64,000 nt of DNA from Halomonas heilongjiangensis. Its GTDB lineage: Bacteria > Pseudomonadota > Gammaproteobacteria > Pseudomonadales > Halomonadaceae. The stretch's first letter is position 1; each line of letters starts with the position of its first letter. The stretch covers positions 83,318 to 147,317 of the forward strand of contig NZ_PNRE01000090.1 in assembly GCF_002879645.1 (NCBI RefSeq). Reading direction: 5' to 3'. The position numbers and the translations under genes are program-made. The notes beneath the pieces were generated by a model. That model ran no database searches. It saw only the letters and a program-made list of their open reading frames with translations, and was not told the origin of the DNA. Below are positions 10,008 to 18,170 of the stretch, piece after piece.

Positions 10008-10529
10008 ATGCATCAAAAGATTCTCCGGTTGGCGACCTGGCTACGTCATGGCGCCGAGGCCATTGCGGCCGCCATGCTCGCCGTCATGTTCATTTCATTT
10101 CTGGTCACGGTGTTGTTCCGTTACGTTCTGAACTGGCCAGCGGGCTGGGCCTCGGAACTCAGCACCGTCATGTGGGTCTGGCTGGTGCTGTTCGGGGCGG
10201 CCTTCATTCCACGCGAGCGTGACGAGATCCGCTTCGACATATTCTACAGCAATGTTCGTCCTTCTATCCGCCGTGTGATGACGGTGTTTTTCTCCATTGG
10301 CATCGTCGGCCTTTTCCTGGTTTCGCTGCCCGCAGTTTATGACTATGTGACCTTCATGAAAGTGCAGCGCACGTCCTATCTGCGCATCCGCTACGACTTG
10401 CTGTACTCGATTTACGTGGTCTTCGCCCTAGCCATCGTCATCCGCTACAGCTGGATTGGCATTCGCGCCGCACTGGGGCACGACCCGATGGCCACCAGTG
10501 ACGCCGACGACGAAACACAGAGAGGTTAA
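10008..10529 (+). CDS. TRAP small membrane subunit (DctQ family)
   Basis: Small permease subunit, 173 residues with four predicted membrane segments and the family segment NWPAGWASELSTVMWVWLVL with a nearby FIPRERDEIRFD. I chose the ATG at 10008, preceded by TAGAGG. An upstream in-frame start at 9948 would overlap the hairpin and add a non-hydrophobic tail. It couples to DctM, whose start is two bases after this stop. Confidence 0.9.
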   Translation: MHQKILRLATWLRHGAEAIAAAMLAVMFISFLVTVLFRYVLNWPAGWASELSTVMWVWLVLFGAAFIPRERDEIRFDIFYSNVRPSIRRVMTVFFSIGIVGLFLVSLPAVYDYVTFMKVQRTSYLRIRYDLLYSIYVVFALAIVIRYSWIGIRAALGHDPMATSDADDETQRG

Positions 10530-10531
10530 GG

Positions 10532-11824
10532 ATGGATCCTTTCACGCTCACGCTTCTGGTGATCATCGCCTTGGCGCTGCTGGGCCTGCCCATCGGGCTG
10601 TCGATGATTTCGGGCTCCGTCGTCTATCTTTTCACGAACGGGATGGATATGGGGCTGGTGGCCGAACGGTTGCTGAACAGCATGTTCACCGGCTACGTGA
10701 TCCTCGCGGTACCACTGTTCATCCTCGCTGCGGACTTGATGAGCATCGGCACCATGACCAATCGCCTGCTGCATTTCTGTAATGCCCTGGTCGGACGCTT
10801 TCGCGGTGGCCTGGCCTACGTGAACATCGTGCAGTCGATCATCTTCTCCGGCATGTCCGGGTCGGCCTTCGCCGACGCGGCCGGCAGTGGCCGGATCATC
10901 GCCAACATGATGATCCAGGACGGGCGCTACACCCGCAGTTTCGCTGCCGCCCTGACGGCGAGCGCGGCGGTCATCGGGCCGATCATTCCACCATCGATTC
11001 CGATGGTGCTTTATGCCCTGGTTTCCAATGCGTCCATCGGTTACCTGTTTCTCGGCGGTATTATTCCCGGGTTGTTGATGGGGGTCATGCTGATGATCGT
11101 GGTGATGGTCACGGCGCGTCGCCGGCGATTTCCGGTGGAGGAGCCCACACCCGTGCGGGAATTGCCGGGCATTACCGTCCGCGCTTTCCCGGCGTTGATG
11201 CTACCGGTGGTACTGCTGGGTGGGATCTACAGCGGGGCGATGACGCCCACCGAGGCAGCCGCCGTCGCCGCGGCCTATGCCTTCCTGATTTCGGTTCTGC
11301 TGTATCGCAACATCAATGTGCGGCAGGTTTACGGCTCGCTCGTCAACAGCGCCCGCTCTTCCGTCGCCATCGGCATGCTGATCGCGGGGGCACTGGTGTT
11401 CAACTACGTGGTGACATCCGAGAACATCCCTCAGGCACTGCGCTTGTTCCTGGCCGATTACGACCTTTCGGTGCTGCAGTTCTTGTTGCTCGTCAACCTC
11501 GTGCTGCTATTGCTGGGCTGTTTGCTGGAGGGAACGGCCATCATTCTGATCATCGTGCCGGTGTTCATCCCCACGGCGAACGCCCTGGGCGTAGATCTGG
11601 TGCATTTCGGCGTAATCGCGGTGGTGAACATCATGATCGGGCTGGTGACACCGCCTTACGGACTATTGATCTTCATCATGCAAAGCATTACCCGCGCCCC
11701 GTTGCGCAGCCTGTTCCTCGATCTCGTCCCGTTCATCGCCGCGCTCTTCCTGTCGCTGGCGGTCATCACGCTTTTCCCCGATCTGGTTCTCTGGCTACCG
11801 CGGCAGTTCGGCTACCAGGGCTGA
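10532..11824 (+). CDS. TRAP large permease (DctM family)
   Basis: Large transport subunit, 430 residues, about 12 membrane segments. Family hallmarks include SIIFSGMSGSAFADAAGSG (about 108-126), the conserved PPSIPMVLYAL segment after a GP turn, and GxVTPPYG near the C terminus. It drives Na+-coupled uptake of the ligand delivered by DctP. It sits between DctQ and the aroQ-like gene, with 22 bp to the latter. Confidence 0.93.
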   Translation: MDPFTLTLLVIIALALLGLPIGLSMISGSVVYLFTNGMDMGLVAERLLNSMFTGYVILAVPLFILAADLMSIGTMTNRLLHFCNALVGRFRGGLAYVNIVQSIIFSGMSGSAFADAAGSGRIIANMMIQDGRYTRSFAAALTASAAVIGPIIPPSIPMVLYALVSNASIGYLFLGGIIPGLLMGVMLMIVVMVTARRRRFPVEEPTPVRELPGITVRAFPALMLPVVLLGGIYSGAMTPTEAAAVAAAYAFLISVLLYRNINVRQVYGSLVNSARSSVAIGMLIAGALVFNYVVTSENIPQALRLFLADYDLSVLQFLLLVNLVLLLLGCLLEGTAIILIIVPVFIPTANALGVDLVHFGVIAVVNIMIGLVTPPYGLLIFIMQSITRAPLRSLFLDLVPFIAALFLSLAVITLFPDLVLWLPRQFGYQG

Positions 11825-11846
11825 ATAACGATAAGAGGTAATGTCC

Positions 11847-12293
11847 ATGTCCAGCCCCATTCACATTCTCAACGGCCCGAACCTGAACCGGCTCGGCAAG
11901 CGCGAACCAGAGATCTACGGCCATACGACGCTGGCGGAGGTGGAGTCCCTGTGCCGGCAGGCCGCCGGCACCCGGCCGGTGGTGTTTCGTCAGTCCGGCT
12001 ACGAAGGGCAGTTGGTGGACTGGATTCACGAGGCCATCGATGAGCCCGCCGCCGCCATCGTCATCAACCCGGCGGGGTTGACCTTCACCTCGATTCCGAT
12101 CCTCGACGCGCTCAAGATGTTTCCCGGGCCGATCATCGAACTGCATATTTCCAACATCCACCGGCGCGAGGAGATTTATCATCGCTCGCTTGTCTCGCGC
12201 ATCGCCACGGCAGTGATTGCGGGCCTGGGGCCGTCCGGCTATGGGACAGCCGTCGAGGCCGCGCTACGCCTGATCGAAGACACTGACCAATGA
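11847..12293 (+). CDS. Divergent type II dehydroquinase-like enzyme
   Basis: A 148-residue member of the AroQ (type II 3-dehydroquinase) family. It keeps the Arg (about 19) and Tyr (24) of GKREPEIYG, Asn 74 of INPAG, Glu 98 and His 100 of ELHISN. Two usually strict positions differ. The active-site THTS is TFTS (Phe at about 80), and SNHEG is SGYEG; the second AroQ at 44459 has both standard motifs. I chose ATG 11847 over 11841 because AAGAGG is 8 bases away. It closes the TRAP operon. It may act on a different substrate, or be impaired. Confidence 0.8.
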   Translation: MSSPIHILNGPNLNRLGKREPEIYGHTTLAEVESLCRQAAGTRPVVFRQSGYEGQLVDWIHEAIDEPAAAIVINPAGLTFTSIPILDALKMFPGPIIELHISNIHRREEIYHRSLVSRIATAVIAGLGPSGYGTAVEAALRLIEDTDQ

Positions 12294-12440
12294 TCGGCGC
12301 CATTCATTCCGGGCAGGCCATCGGATCTGGGTGAATCAAGCACCCAAACGCGGCCCCATCAGGAGCCGAGGGCCACACCGGTATGGTCCTCGGTCAGTCA
12401 TCGCTTGCGCTCAGCGGCCGGCTCCAGTGACTGCTGCCAA
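12294..12440. other. Intergenic scar, no gene seen
   Basis: Between the aroQ-like stop and the first gene remnant. No readable frame, promoter or terminator was recognised. Together with the two adjacent remnants it looks like the residue of past rearrangement. Confidence 0.4.
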
Positions 12441-12602
12441 TCACTCGGCCCCAGGGCCCAGGTCATCGGCTAGTCGCCCCTTTACCCGAAGCTGGGCACG
12501 ATCTCGAAACTGCTCGAGCTCCTCGGTATCGGGGTATAGACCTGCATCCCCTCTTCCTGAATGGCCAGCACGCCTTGCGCGGTAGTGAATAGCTGAATGG
12601 CC
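12441..12602 (-). pseudogene. Remnant of a TRAP dctP 3' end
   Basis: Read on the minus strand, one frame gives AIQEEGMQVYTP. After a one-base shift the next frame gives PDTEELEQFRDRAQ and stops at 12441. The two pieces together match the usual C-terminal region of DctP proteins (compare GLDLYTPDVDAFREYAQQ in the intact gene at 8962). No start and no upstream part are present. This is a short, frameshifted match recognised by eye. Confidence 0.45.
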
Positions 12603-12612
12603 CTGCGTCACC

Positions 12613-12762
12613 ATGATCAGCATCTACCCGCTGCTCGGCCAGCGCTACGGCATGGCCGGTGTCAGCGCCGCCGCGCTGATGGTCGCCACCCTGGCCGCCT
12701 TCGTTACCCTGAACCTGGCCATCGGCCTGATGAAGGGCTACGGCCTGCTGCCGACCGGCTAG
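12613..12762 (+). pseudogene. Remnant of an AEC carrier 3' end
   Basis: Reads in frame MISIYPLLGQRYGMAGVSAA and on to a stop at 12762, 49 codons. It is the C terminus of the AEC carrier at 6333-7289. The 150 bp differ from 7140-7289 at about ten positions, so they diverged before or since a duplication. There is no upstream portion, so it is a truncated copy. It lies directly before the operator of the flavoprotein gene at 12902. Confidence 0.85.
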
Positions 12763-12841
12763 CTCGCCGACGTATCGGACATGACTGCGGCTCTCCCTGG
12801 CGCGTCCTCTTCCGCGACGTGGCGATATATTCGTCTGGCCA

Positions 12842-12870
12842 TTGAAAAAACTGGAACTATGTTCTAGATT
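12842..12870 (+). promoter_or_regulatory. Candidate sigma-70 promoter
   Basis: TTGAAA (12842-12847), a 17-base spacer and TAGATT (12865-12870) form a reasonable -35/-10 pair. The first operator copy lies within the spacer and -10, which would block RNA polymerase when occupied. Confidence 0.45.
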
Positions 12871-12890
12871 GTTCTGGAACACAGTTCCAG
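12851..12890 (+). promoter_or_regulatory. Double TGGAAC-N3-GTTCCA operator
   Basis: CTGGAACTATGTTCTAG (12851-12867) and the perfect inverted repeat CTGGAACACAGTTCCAG (12874-12890) start 23 bp apart. They stand just before the flavoprotein start. This is the strongest example of an element found before many island units. The shape is typical of IclR-family operators. Confidence 0.65.
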
Positions 12891-12901
12891 TGAGGCTCGA
12901 C

Positions 12902-14662
12902 ATGGCCGACATGCAGCACGACTACGACCTGGTGGTGGTGGGCTCCGGCGCCGCCGGCCTCTCCGCCGCCGTCACCGCCGCCTACCAGGGCCTCGAGGTG
13001 GCGGTGGTGGAGAAATCAGAGACGCTGGGCGGCGCCACCGCCTGGTCCGGCGGCTGGATGTGGACGCCGCTGAATCCGCTGGCCAAGGCCGCCGGTATCG
13101 ACGAGGACCCGGAGACGGTGCGCACCTACCTGCGCCACGAGCTGGGCGAGCGCTACGATCCGGCCAAGATCGACGCCTTCCTCGATGCCGCCCCCAGGAT
13201 GGTCGCCTTCTTCCACGAGAAGACCGCGTTGCGGTTCGCCGACGGCAATGCCATCGCCGACATCCACGGCGATACCCCCGGCGCCGGTACCGGCGGCCGC
13301 TCGGTGATCGCCGCGCCCTTCGACGCCCGCGAGCTGGATCGCCGGACGCTGTCCAAGCTGCGCAAGACCATGCCCGAGACCGCCTTCCTGGGCATGCCGA
13401 TCCAGGCCGGGCCGGACCTTATGGCCTTCCTGACCGTCACCCGTTCCTTCAAGTCTTTCCTCCATGTGACGAAGCGCTTCACCCGGCACCTCTATGACCT
13501 GGCCCGTTACGGCCGTGCCATGCAGCTGGTCAACGGCGTGGCCCTGGTCGGCCGGCTGGCCAAGGCCGCCGACGACCTGGGCGTCGAGACCCGGGTCTCG
13601 TCCCCGGCGAAACGCCTGATCACCGAGCCGGACGGCTGTGTCGGCGGCGTAGTGGTCGAGACCCCCGACGGTGAGATCACCCTGACCGCCCGGCGCGGCG
13701 TGGTGCTGGCCGCCGGCGGCTTCCCCTGGGACACCGGACGCCGCCGGGAGCTCTTTCCCCGCACACCGACCGGCGAGGAACACTGGCCGCTGCCGCCGCC
13801 CTCGGCCAGCGGCGACGGCCTGCGGCTGGGCGAGTCGGCAGGCGGCGAGGTCGACACCAGCCTCTACTCCCCGGTGGCCTGGGCGCCGGTGTCGCTGGTG
13901 CCCTACAGGGACGGCCGGGTCGGTCACTTCCCGCATATCATCGATCGCGGCAAGCCGGGCCTCATCGGCGTGCTGAGCAACGGCAGGCGCTTCGTCAACG
14001 AGGCCGGGGGCTACTACGACTACGTGGATGCCATGGTCAAGGCGGTACCGGGGGGCGAGGAGGTCTGTTCCTGGCTGGTCTGCACCCATCGCTTCCAGCG
14101 CCGCTACGGCATCGGCATCACCCGCCCGGCGCCACTGCCCTTCAAGCACTGGATCAAGAAGGGCTATCTCAAGCGTGGCAGGACGCTCGCCGAGTTGGCG
14201 CAAGCGTGCGGTATCGACCCGGACGGGCTCGCGGCCAGCGTGGCCGACTACAACCGCCACGCCGCCCGGGGCGAGGACCCCGAGTTCGGCCGCGGCGCCA
14301 CCCCCTACAACCGCAAGAACGGCGACCCGTCCCATGGCCCCAACCCCTGCGTGGCCCCCCTGGACCAGGGCCCCTTCTACGCGGTGAAGGTGGTGCCCGG
14401 CTGCTTCGGCACCTTCGCCGGCCTCAAGACTAACGAGCACGCTCAGGTGCTCGATGGCGACGACACACCGATCCCCGGCCTCTACGCCGCCGGCACCGAC
14501 ATGGCCAGCATCATGGGCGGCTTCTACCCGGCCGGCGGCATCAACCTCGGCCCGGCCATGACCTTCGGCCATATCGCCGGCCTGCACGCCGCCGGACAGC
14601 GCCACGAGACGGCATCCGCCCTCAGCGATTCCGGTTCCCCGACCCCAGGAGAGACTGCATGA
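12902..14662 (+). CDS. FAD-dependent KstD/FrdA-type dehydrogenase 1
   Basis: A 586-residue flavoprotein of the FAD_binding_2 family (3-ketosteroid delta-1-dehydrogenase, fumarate reductase type). The N-terminal dinucleotide motif is VVVGSGAAGLSAAV (about 11-24), followed by EKSETLGGATAWSGGWMW. The C-terminal FAD contact is GLYAAGTDMASIMGG..PAGGINLGPAMTFG. It probably desaturates a ring alpha,beta to a carbonyl; the substrate is unknown. I chose ATG 12902 (TGAGG upstream); an earlier in-frame ATG at 12842 would read through the operators. It overlaps the NIPSNAP gene by 4 bp. Closest relative in the window: the protein at 34886. Confidence 0.87.
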   Translation: MADMQHDYDLVVVGSGAAGLSAAVTAAYQGLEVAVVEKSETLGGATAWSGGWMWTPLNPLAKAAGIDEDPETVRTYLRHELGERYDPAKIDAFLDAAPRMVAFFHEKTALRFADGNAIADIHGDTPGAGTGGRSVIAAPFDARELDRRTLSKLRKTMPETAFLGMPIQAGPDLMAFLTVTRSFKSFLHVTKRFTRHLYDLARYGRAMQLVNGVALVGRLAKAADDLGVETRVSSPAKRLITEPDGCVGGVVVETPDGEITLTARRGVVLAAGGFPWDTGRRRELFPRTPTGEEHWPLPPPSASGDGLRLGESAGGEVDTSLYSPVAWAPVSLVPYRDGRVGHFPHIIDRGKPGLIGVLSNGRRFVNEAGGYYDYVDAMVKAVPGGEEVCSWLVCTHRFQRRYGIGITRPAPLPFKHWIKKGYLKRGRTLAELAQACGIDPDGLAASVADYNRHAARGEDPEFGRGATPYNRKNGDPSHGPNPCVAPLDQGPFYAVKVVPGCFGTFAGLKTNEHAQVLDGDDTPIPGLYAAGTDMASIMGGFYPAGGINLGPAMTFGHIAGLHAAGQRHETASALSDSGSPTPGETA

Positions 14663-15282
14663 AGCACTTCGAACTGATCACCTTCACCGTTTGCGTCGCC
14701 ACCCACGGCAAGGCCATGGCGCGCATCCAGGAAGCCCTGCAGGCCGACAGGGTCGGTGGACAGCTGTTCGGCTGCTGGTATTCCGAACTGGGGCCGCTCA
14801 ACCAGGTGGCCGTGCTGCGAGGTTTCGACAGCCTGGAGGCACGCCAGGCGGAGCGCGAGCGTCTGCTGCTGGCCGGCGATCCGCTCGGTGTCGAGGAGTT
14901 CATGACCAACATGCGGATCGAGGACTATAGCCTCTTCCCCTTCCTCGACGGCATCACCCCGGGTGACTTCGGCCCCTTCTACGAGCTGCGCGTCTACGAC
15001 GTGCGCCCTTCGGGGCTCAAGGCCACCCTCGATGGCTGGACCGACGCCGTGCCACCGCGCACCACCGACGCCTACTCGCCGCTCGCCGCCGCCTTCTACG
15101 CCACCAACGGCAAGACGCCGCGCATCATGCACCTCTGGCCCTACCGGACCCTGGAGGAGCGCCTCGAGATCCGTACCCGTACCGTCAGCGACGGCGTCTG
15201 GCCCCCCAAGGGCGGGCCCGCCCAGTTGCTCGACATGCACTCCACCATCTACATGCCGGCCGACTTCTCGCCCCTGAAGTGA
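14659..15282 (+). CDS. NIPSNAP-family protein, two-domain
   Basis: A 207-residue protein with two ferredoxin-like NIPSNAP/dimeric-barrel halves (about 1-105 and 110-205). Each opens with an amphipathic strand (FELITFTV; FYELRVYDV) and includes a W/Y-rich segment such as MHLWPYRTLEER. Function is not established; relatives in catabolic clusters may help reshape or bind hydrophobic intermediates. It overlaps the flavoprotein stop (ATGA), so the two are translationally coupled. The other NIPSNAP here (24005) is single-domain and also overlaps a flavoprotein gene. Confidence 0.8.
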   Translation: MKHFELITFTVCVATHGKAMARIQEALQADRVGGQLFGCWYSELGPLNQVAVLRGFDSLEARQAERERLLLAGDPLGVEEFMTNMRIEDYSLFPFLDGITPGDFGPFYELRVYDVRPSGLKATLDGWTDAVPPRTTDAYSPLAAAFYATNGKTPRIMHLWPYRTLEERLEIRTRTVSDGVWPPKGGPAQLLDMHSTIYMPADFSPLK

Positions 15283-15304
15283 GGCGCCCACCGAGACCTG
15301 TCCC

Positions 15305-16129
15305 ATGAGCCAACACCCCTACTCCCTCGCCGCCCTCACCGTGCTGGAGCTGTCGCCCCCGGAGATGGTGGAGACCGCGGCCCGTGCCGGCTACGACTAC
15401 GTGGGCCTGCGGCCCACGCCGGCGACTCCCGAGGAGCCGAGCTTCCCGCTGCTCACCGATGCCGCCCTGCTGCGCGAGACCCGGCGCCGCATCCGGGACA
15501 CCGGCGTCAAGGTGGCCGATATCGAGATCCTGCGCCTCAAGCCCGACACCCGGGTCCGCGACGACTTCGCTCGCTTCGTGGAGGTGGGCGCGGAACTGGG
15601 CGCCAGCGACATCCTGGTCGCCGGCAACGACGACGACCACGCGCGCCTGATCGACAACTTCGCCGCCCTCTGCGAGCTGGCCGCTCCCAACGGCCTGCAT
15701 CCCCACCTGGAGTTCATGCCCTGGACCGGGGTCAAGGACCTCAACCAGGCGCGCCACATCGTCGGCGCGGTGCGCGAGGCCGGCCATGCCAACGCTTGCC
15801 TGCTGGTCGACGCCTTCCACCTGGACCGCTCACGCAGCCGCCTGGAGGACCTGGCCCAGGTGCCCGCCGACTGGATGCGCTACGTGCAATTATGCGACGT
15901 GCCCGGACCGATCCCCGCCAGCATGGACGAGATCCTTCGCGAGGCCCGCTGCGAACGGCGCTTCCCCGGCGACGGCCAGGCGGATCTCAAGGGCCTGCTC
16001 GCGGTGATATCGCCCACTGTGCCGCTCAGCCTGGAGATCCCCACCGACGCCCTGCGCCAGCAGGGGGTCAGCGCCCTGGAGCGAGCCCGCACGGCCCTGG
16101 AGAAGGCCCGCGCCCTGGTCGGTGACTGA
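15305..16129 (+). CDS. TIM-barrel isomerase/dehydroshikimate dehydratase-like
   Basis: A 274-residue AP-endonuclease-2 type TIM barrel. A putative metal site is Glu 136 (LEFMPW), Asp 169 and His 172 (VDAFHLDRS), Gln 195 (VQLCD) and Glu 244 (LSLEIP). The same order and spacing appear in the N-terminal domain of QuiC at 45793, including the RRFPGDGQADL loop (QuiC has RCFPGQGRLPL). It may therefore be a single-domain 3-dehydroshikimate dehydratase-like enzyme rather than a sugar isomerase. It is third in the flavoprotein-NIPSNAP operon. A paralogue with identical ligand layout is at 34040. Confidence 0.75.
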   Translation: MSQHPYSLAALTVLELSPPEMVETAARAGYDYVGLRPTPATPEEPSFPLLTDAALLRETRRRIRDTGVKVADIEILRLKPDTRVRDDFARFVEVGAELGASDILVAGNDDDHARLIDNFAALCELAAPNGLHPHLEFMPWTGVKDLNQARHIVGAVREAGHANACLLVDAFHLDRSRSRLEDLAQVPADWMRYVQLCDVPGPIPASMDEILREARCERRFPGDGQADLKGLLAVISPTVPLSLEIPTDALRQQGVSALERARTALEKARALVGD

Positions 16130-16154
16130 GCCGACACTCGGCACATCCGCATCG

Positions 16155-16192
16155 CGTCGCCCGACAAGCCACAGCCGGGCGGCGATTTTCTT
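16155..16192 (+). terminator. Intrinsic terminator after TIM-barrel gene
   Basis: A 9-bp stem (16155-16163 with 16176-16184, one G-T pair) with a 12-base loop is followed by ATTTTCTT. It ends the 12902-16129 operon 26 bp past the last stop. Confidence 0.65.
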
Positions 16193-16220
16193 AGCCTGCT
16201 AGCTTATCATCTGCTAGAAT

Positions 16221-16235
16221 CAGAACCCAGTTCCG
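16221..16235 (+). promoter_or_regulatory. GGAAC-N3-GTTCC-family element before DMT gene
   Basis: CAGAACCCAGTTCCG matches the island element with GAAC/GTTC arms and a three-base spacer. It lies 38 bp before the permease start. A single, imperfect copy. Confidence 0.4.
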
Positions 16236-16272
16236 CTCCCAAAGTTCATTCCCATTCCTCGCCGGAGCCTCC

Positions 16273-17157
16273 ATGCCGTCATCTCCCGCCGCGGCCGTGT
16301 CCAGCGACCGTCCACTGCGCGGTATCGGCTATATGCTGATCGCCGGCCTACTGTTCGTGATGCTGGACAGCACCGCCAAGTGGCTGACCCAGACCCACTC
16401 ACCGGTGCAGGTGCTGTGGGCCCGCTACGCCGGCCATATGGTGATCCTGGCCGCTTACCTGGTGTGGCTGGGCCTGGCGAGAAGCCGCTCACTGCTCGCC
16501 ACCGAGTCCCCCGGCGGCCAGTGCCTGCGCGGCCTGCTGTTGGCACTGGCCAGCCTGCTGGCCTACCTGTCGCTGCGTGAGCTGCCCCTGCTGCAGGTCT
16601 ATGTCTTCCATTTCGGCGCGCCGCTGCTGGTCACCCTGCTGGCGATGCCGCTGCTGGGCGAGCGGGTCGACGCGCCCCGCGGCCTGGCGGTGATGGTGGG
16701 CTTCGTCGGCGTACTGGTGGCGGTGGGCCCGGTGGACTGGCGCGCCCAGCCCATGGCCCTGCTGCCCCTCGGCATGGCATTCTGCTTCGCCCTCTACCAG
16801 CTCACCACTCGGCGCTTCGGGCGCCACGACCATCCGCTGGCCTCACTCTGGTACGCCGGCCTGGCCGGCGCCTTGGCCAGTTCGATCGCACTGCCCTTCT
16901 TCTGGACCCCAATCGGCCTCGCCGAGCTGCCGCTGTTCCTGGGCATCGGCCTGATCGGTGCCACCAGCCAGCTGGCGCTGATCCTGGCCATGCGCCACGC
17001 CCCCGCCTCCCTGGCCTCACCCTTCCTCTATGTGCAGATCGTCTGGGCCTCGCTGTTCGGCTTCGTGCTGTTCGGCGACCTCCCGCCCCTCACCACCTAC
17101 CTGGGTGCGACCCTGATCATCGCCGCGGGGATCTTCCTGGCCAGTCGCAAGCATTGA
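16273..17157 (+). CDS. DMT-family (EamA) permease
   Basis: A 294-residue inner-membrane protein of ten hydrophobic segments in two EamA repeats (about 15-145 and 160-290), with the usual WARYAGH and FLGIGLIGATSQ features. DMT carriers export or import small metabolites; the substrate is unknown. It is a single-gene unit after a terminator and behind an island-type operator, suggesting it moves a compound of the same pathway. Confidence 0.87.
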   Translation: MPSSPAAAVSSDRPLRGIGYMLIAGLLFVMLDSTAKWLTQTHSPVQVLWARYAGHMVILAAYLVWLGLARSRSLLATESPGGQCLRGLLLALASLLAYLSLRELPLLQVYVFHFGAPLLVTLLAMPLLGERVDAPRGLAVMVGFVGVLVAVGPVDWRAQPMALLPLGMAFCFALYQLTTRRFGRHDHPLASLWYAGLAGALASSIALPFFWTPIGLAELPLFLGIGLIGATSQLALILAMRHAPASLASPFLYVQIVWASLFGFVLFGDLPPLTTYLGATLIIAAGIFLASRKH

Positions 17158-17201
17158 CGCATCGCAACGTGGAGCTGGCACTACCCGTTCACGAGGACCT
17201 G

Positions 17202-18086
17202 TTATTGACGGTAGAAGTCGAGGGTCCTCGATAGCCCATCTCGCAGGGTCGTGCGTGGCAAGTCTCCCAGTACCGGCGACAGCTCGCTTGCCTCGAGTTC
17301 GGCATGGATCGGTAACGCCTCTCCGGCCGCCTCCAGCGCGGCCTCCGGTGCCTGTCGGCGGATCTCGGCAATCAACGCCGCAACACTCGCCGTTTCACCG
17401 CGCAGGTTGAAGACATGGGCGCCCGAATAGTCCCGTGTAACTGCCGCCTCGAAGGCCGCCGCTACATCGCCGACGAAGATGAAATCGGCCATCCCAGTGA
17501 AGGGAATCGTGTAGGGCTGTCGCGCCACGGCGGCGCGACAAGCCAGGGTCGGGCCGGCACTCAGCCCCCTCTCCCGTCCCGGGCCATAGATCACCAGGGG
17601 ACGAAAGCCGACGCTGTCGATGCCCGCGTCTAGGAAGTAGGCCCGGGCACAGCCTTCACACGCCAGCTTGAAGGCACCGTAATGGGTCATTGGGTTCGGG
17701 GTGCCCCCATCGTCGGGACCGAACACCCCCGCGCTACTGGCATAGACCAAGCGCGACAAGCCATGTCGCCTGGCCGCCTCGAAAAGGTTCAGGGTACCGA
17801 CCAGGTTGACCCGTGCACCGAGAAGAGGGTCGTCGCGACACGCTGGCGTCAGCAGGGCCGCCAGATGGATGACGGCGTCACAGCCCGCGACGGCTGCCAT
17901 GACGTCTTCACTCACACTTACGTCTCCCAACCGCCATTCGACCCCATCGAGAGACCCCGCAATACTCTCGACCAGTCGGGAGTCGCCTCTACGATCGAGA
18001 ACGCGAACCTCGTGCCCTCCTTTCAGCAGCCGCCGAATGATCCAGGCCCCAAGGAAACCACTGCCACCGCTGATCAGAACTCTCAT
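17202..18086 (-). CDS. NAD-dependent epimerase/dehydratase
   Basis: A 294-residue extended SDR. It has the NAD motif GGSGFLGAW near the N terminus, the HLAALLTP strand and the catalytic YxxxK as YGAFK after SSAGVFG. Members epimerise, dehydrate or oxidise nucleotide sugars, or reduce other carbonyls; the substrate here is unknown. I chose ATG 18086, with GGGAGG four bases before it. It is last in the minus-strand operon dctP-dctQ-dctM-SDR-epimerase, so its substrate is probably derived from the TRAP ligand. Confidence 0.85.
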   Translation of the reverse strand: MRVLISGGSGFLGAWIIRRLLKGGHEVRVLDRRGDSRLVESIAGSLDGVEWRLGDVSVSEDVMAAVAGCDAVIHLAALLTPACRDDPLLGARVNLVGTLNLFEAARRHGLSRLVYASSAGVFGPDDGGTPNPMTHYGAFKLACEGCARAYFLDAGIDSVGFRPLVIYGPGRERGLSAGPTLACRAAVARQPYTIPFTGMADFIFVGDVAAAFEAAVTRDYSGAHVFNLRGETASVAALIAEIRRQAPEAALEAAGEALPIHAELEASELSPVLGDLPRTTLRDGLSRTLDFYRQ

Positions 18087-18170
18087 GCTGCCTCCCAGGT
18101 GCTCCGGGGACTGCCAGATGATGGCACCGCCGAGGAGGTGCCAATGGCCTCTTTCGGTGCCGCTCCCCAT

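Noticed and set aside
11847..12293. Pseudogene of aroQ
   Set aside because: The frame is intact, most catalytic residues are kept and a ribosome site is present; divergence is more likely than decay.
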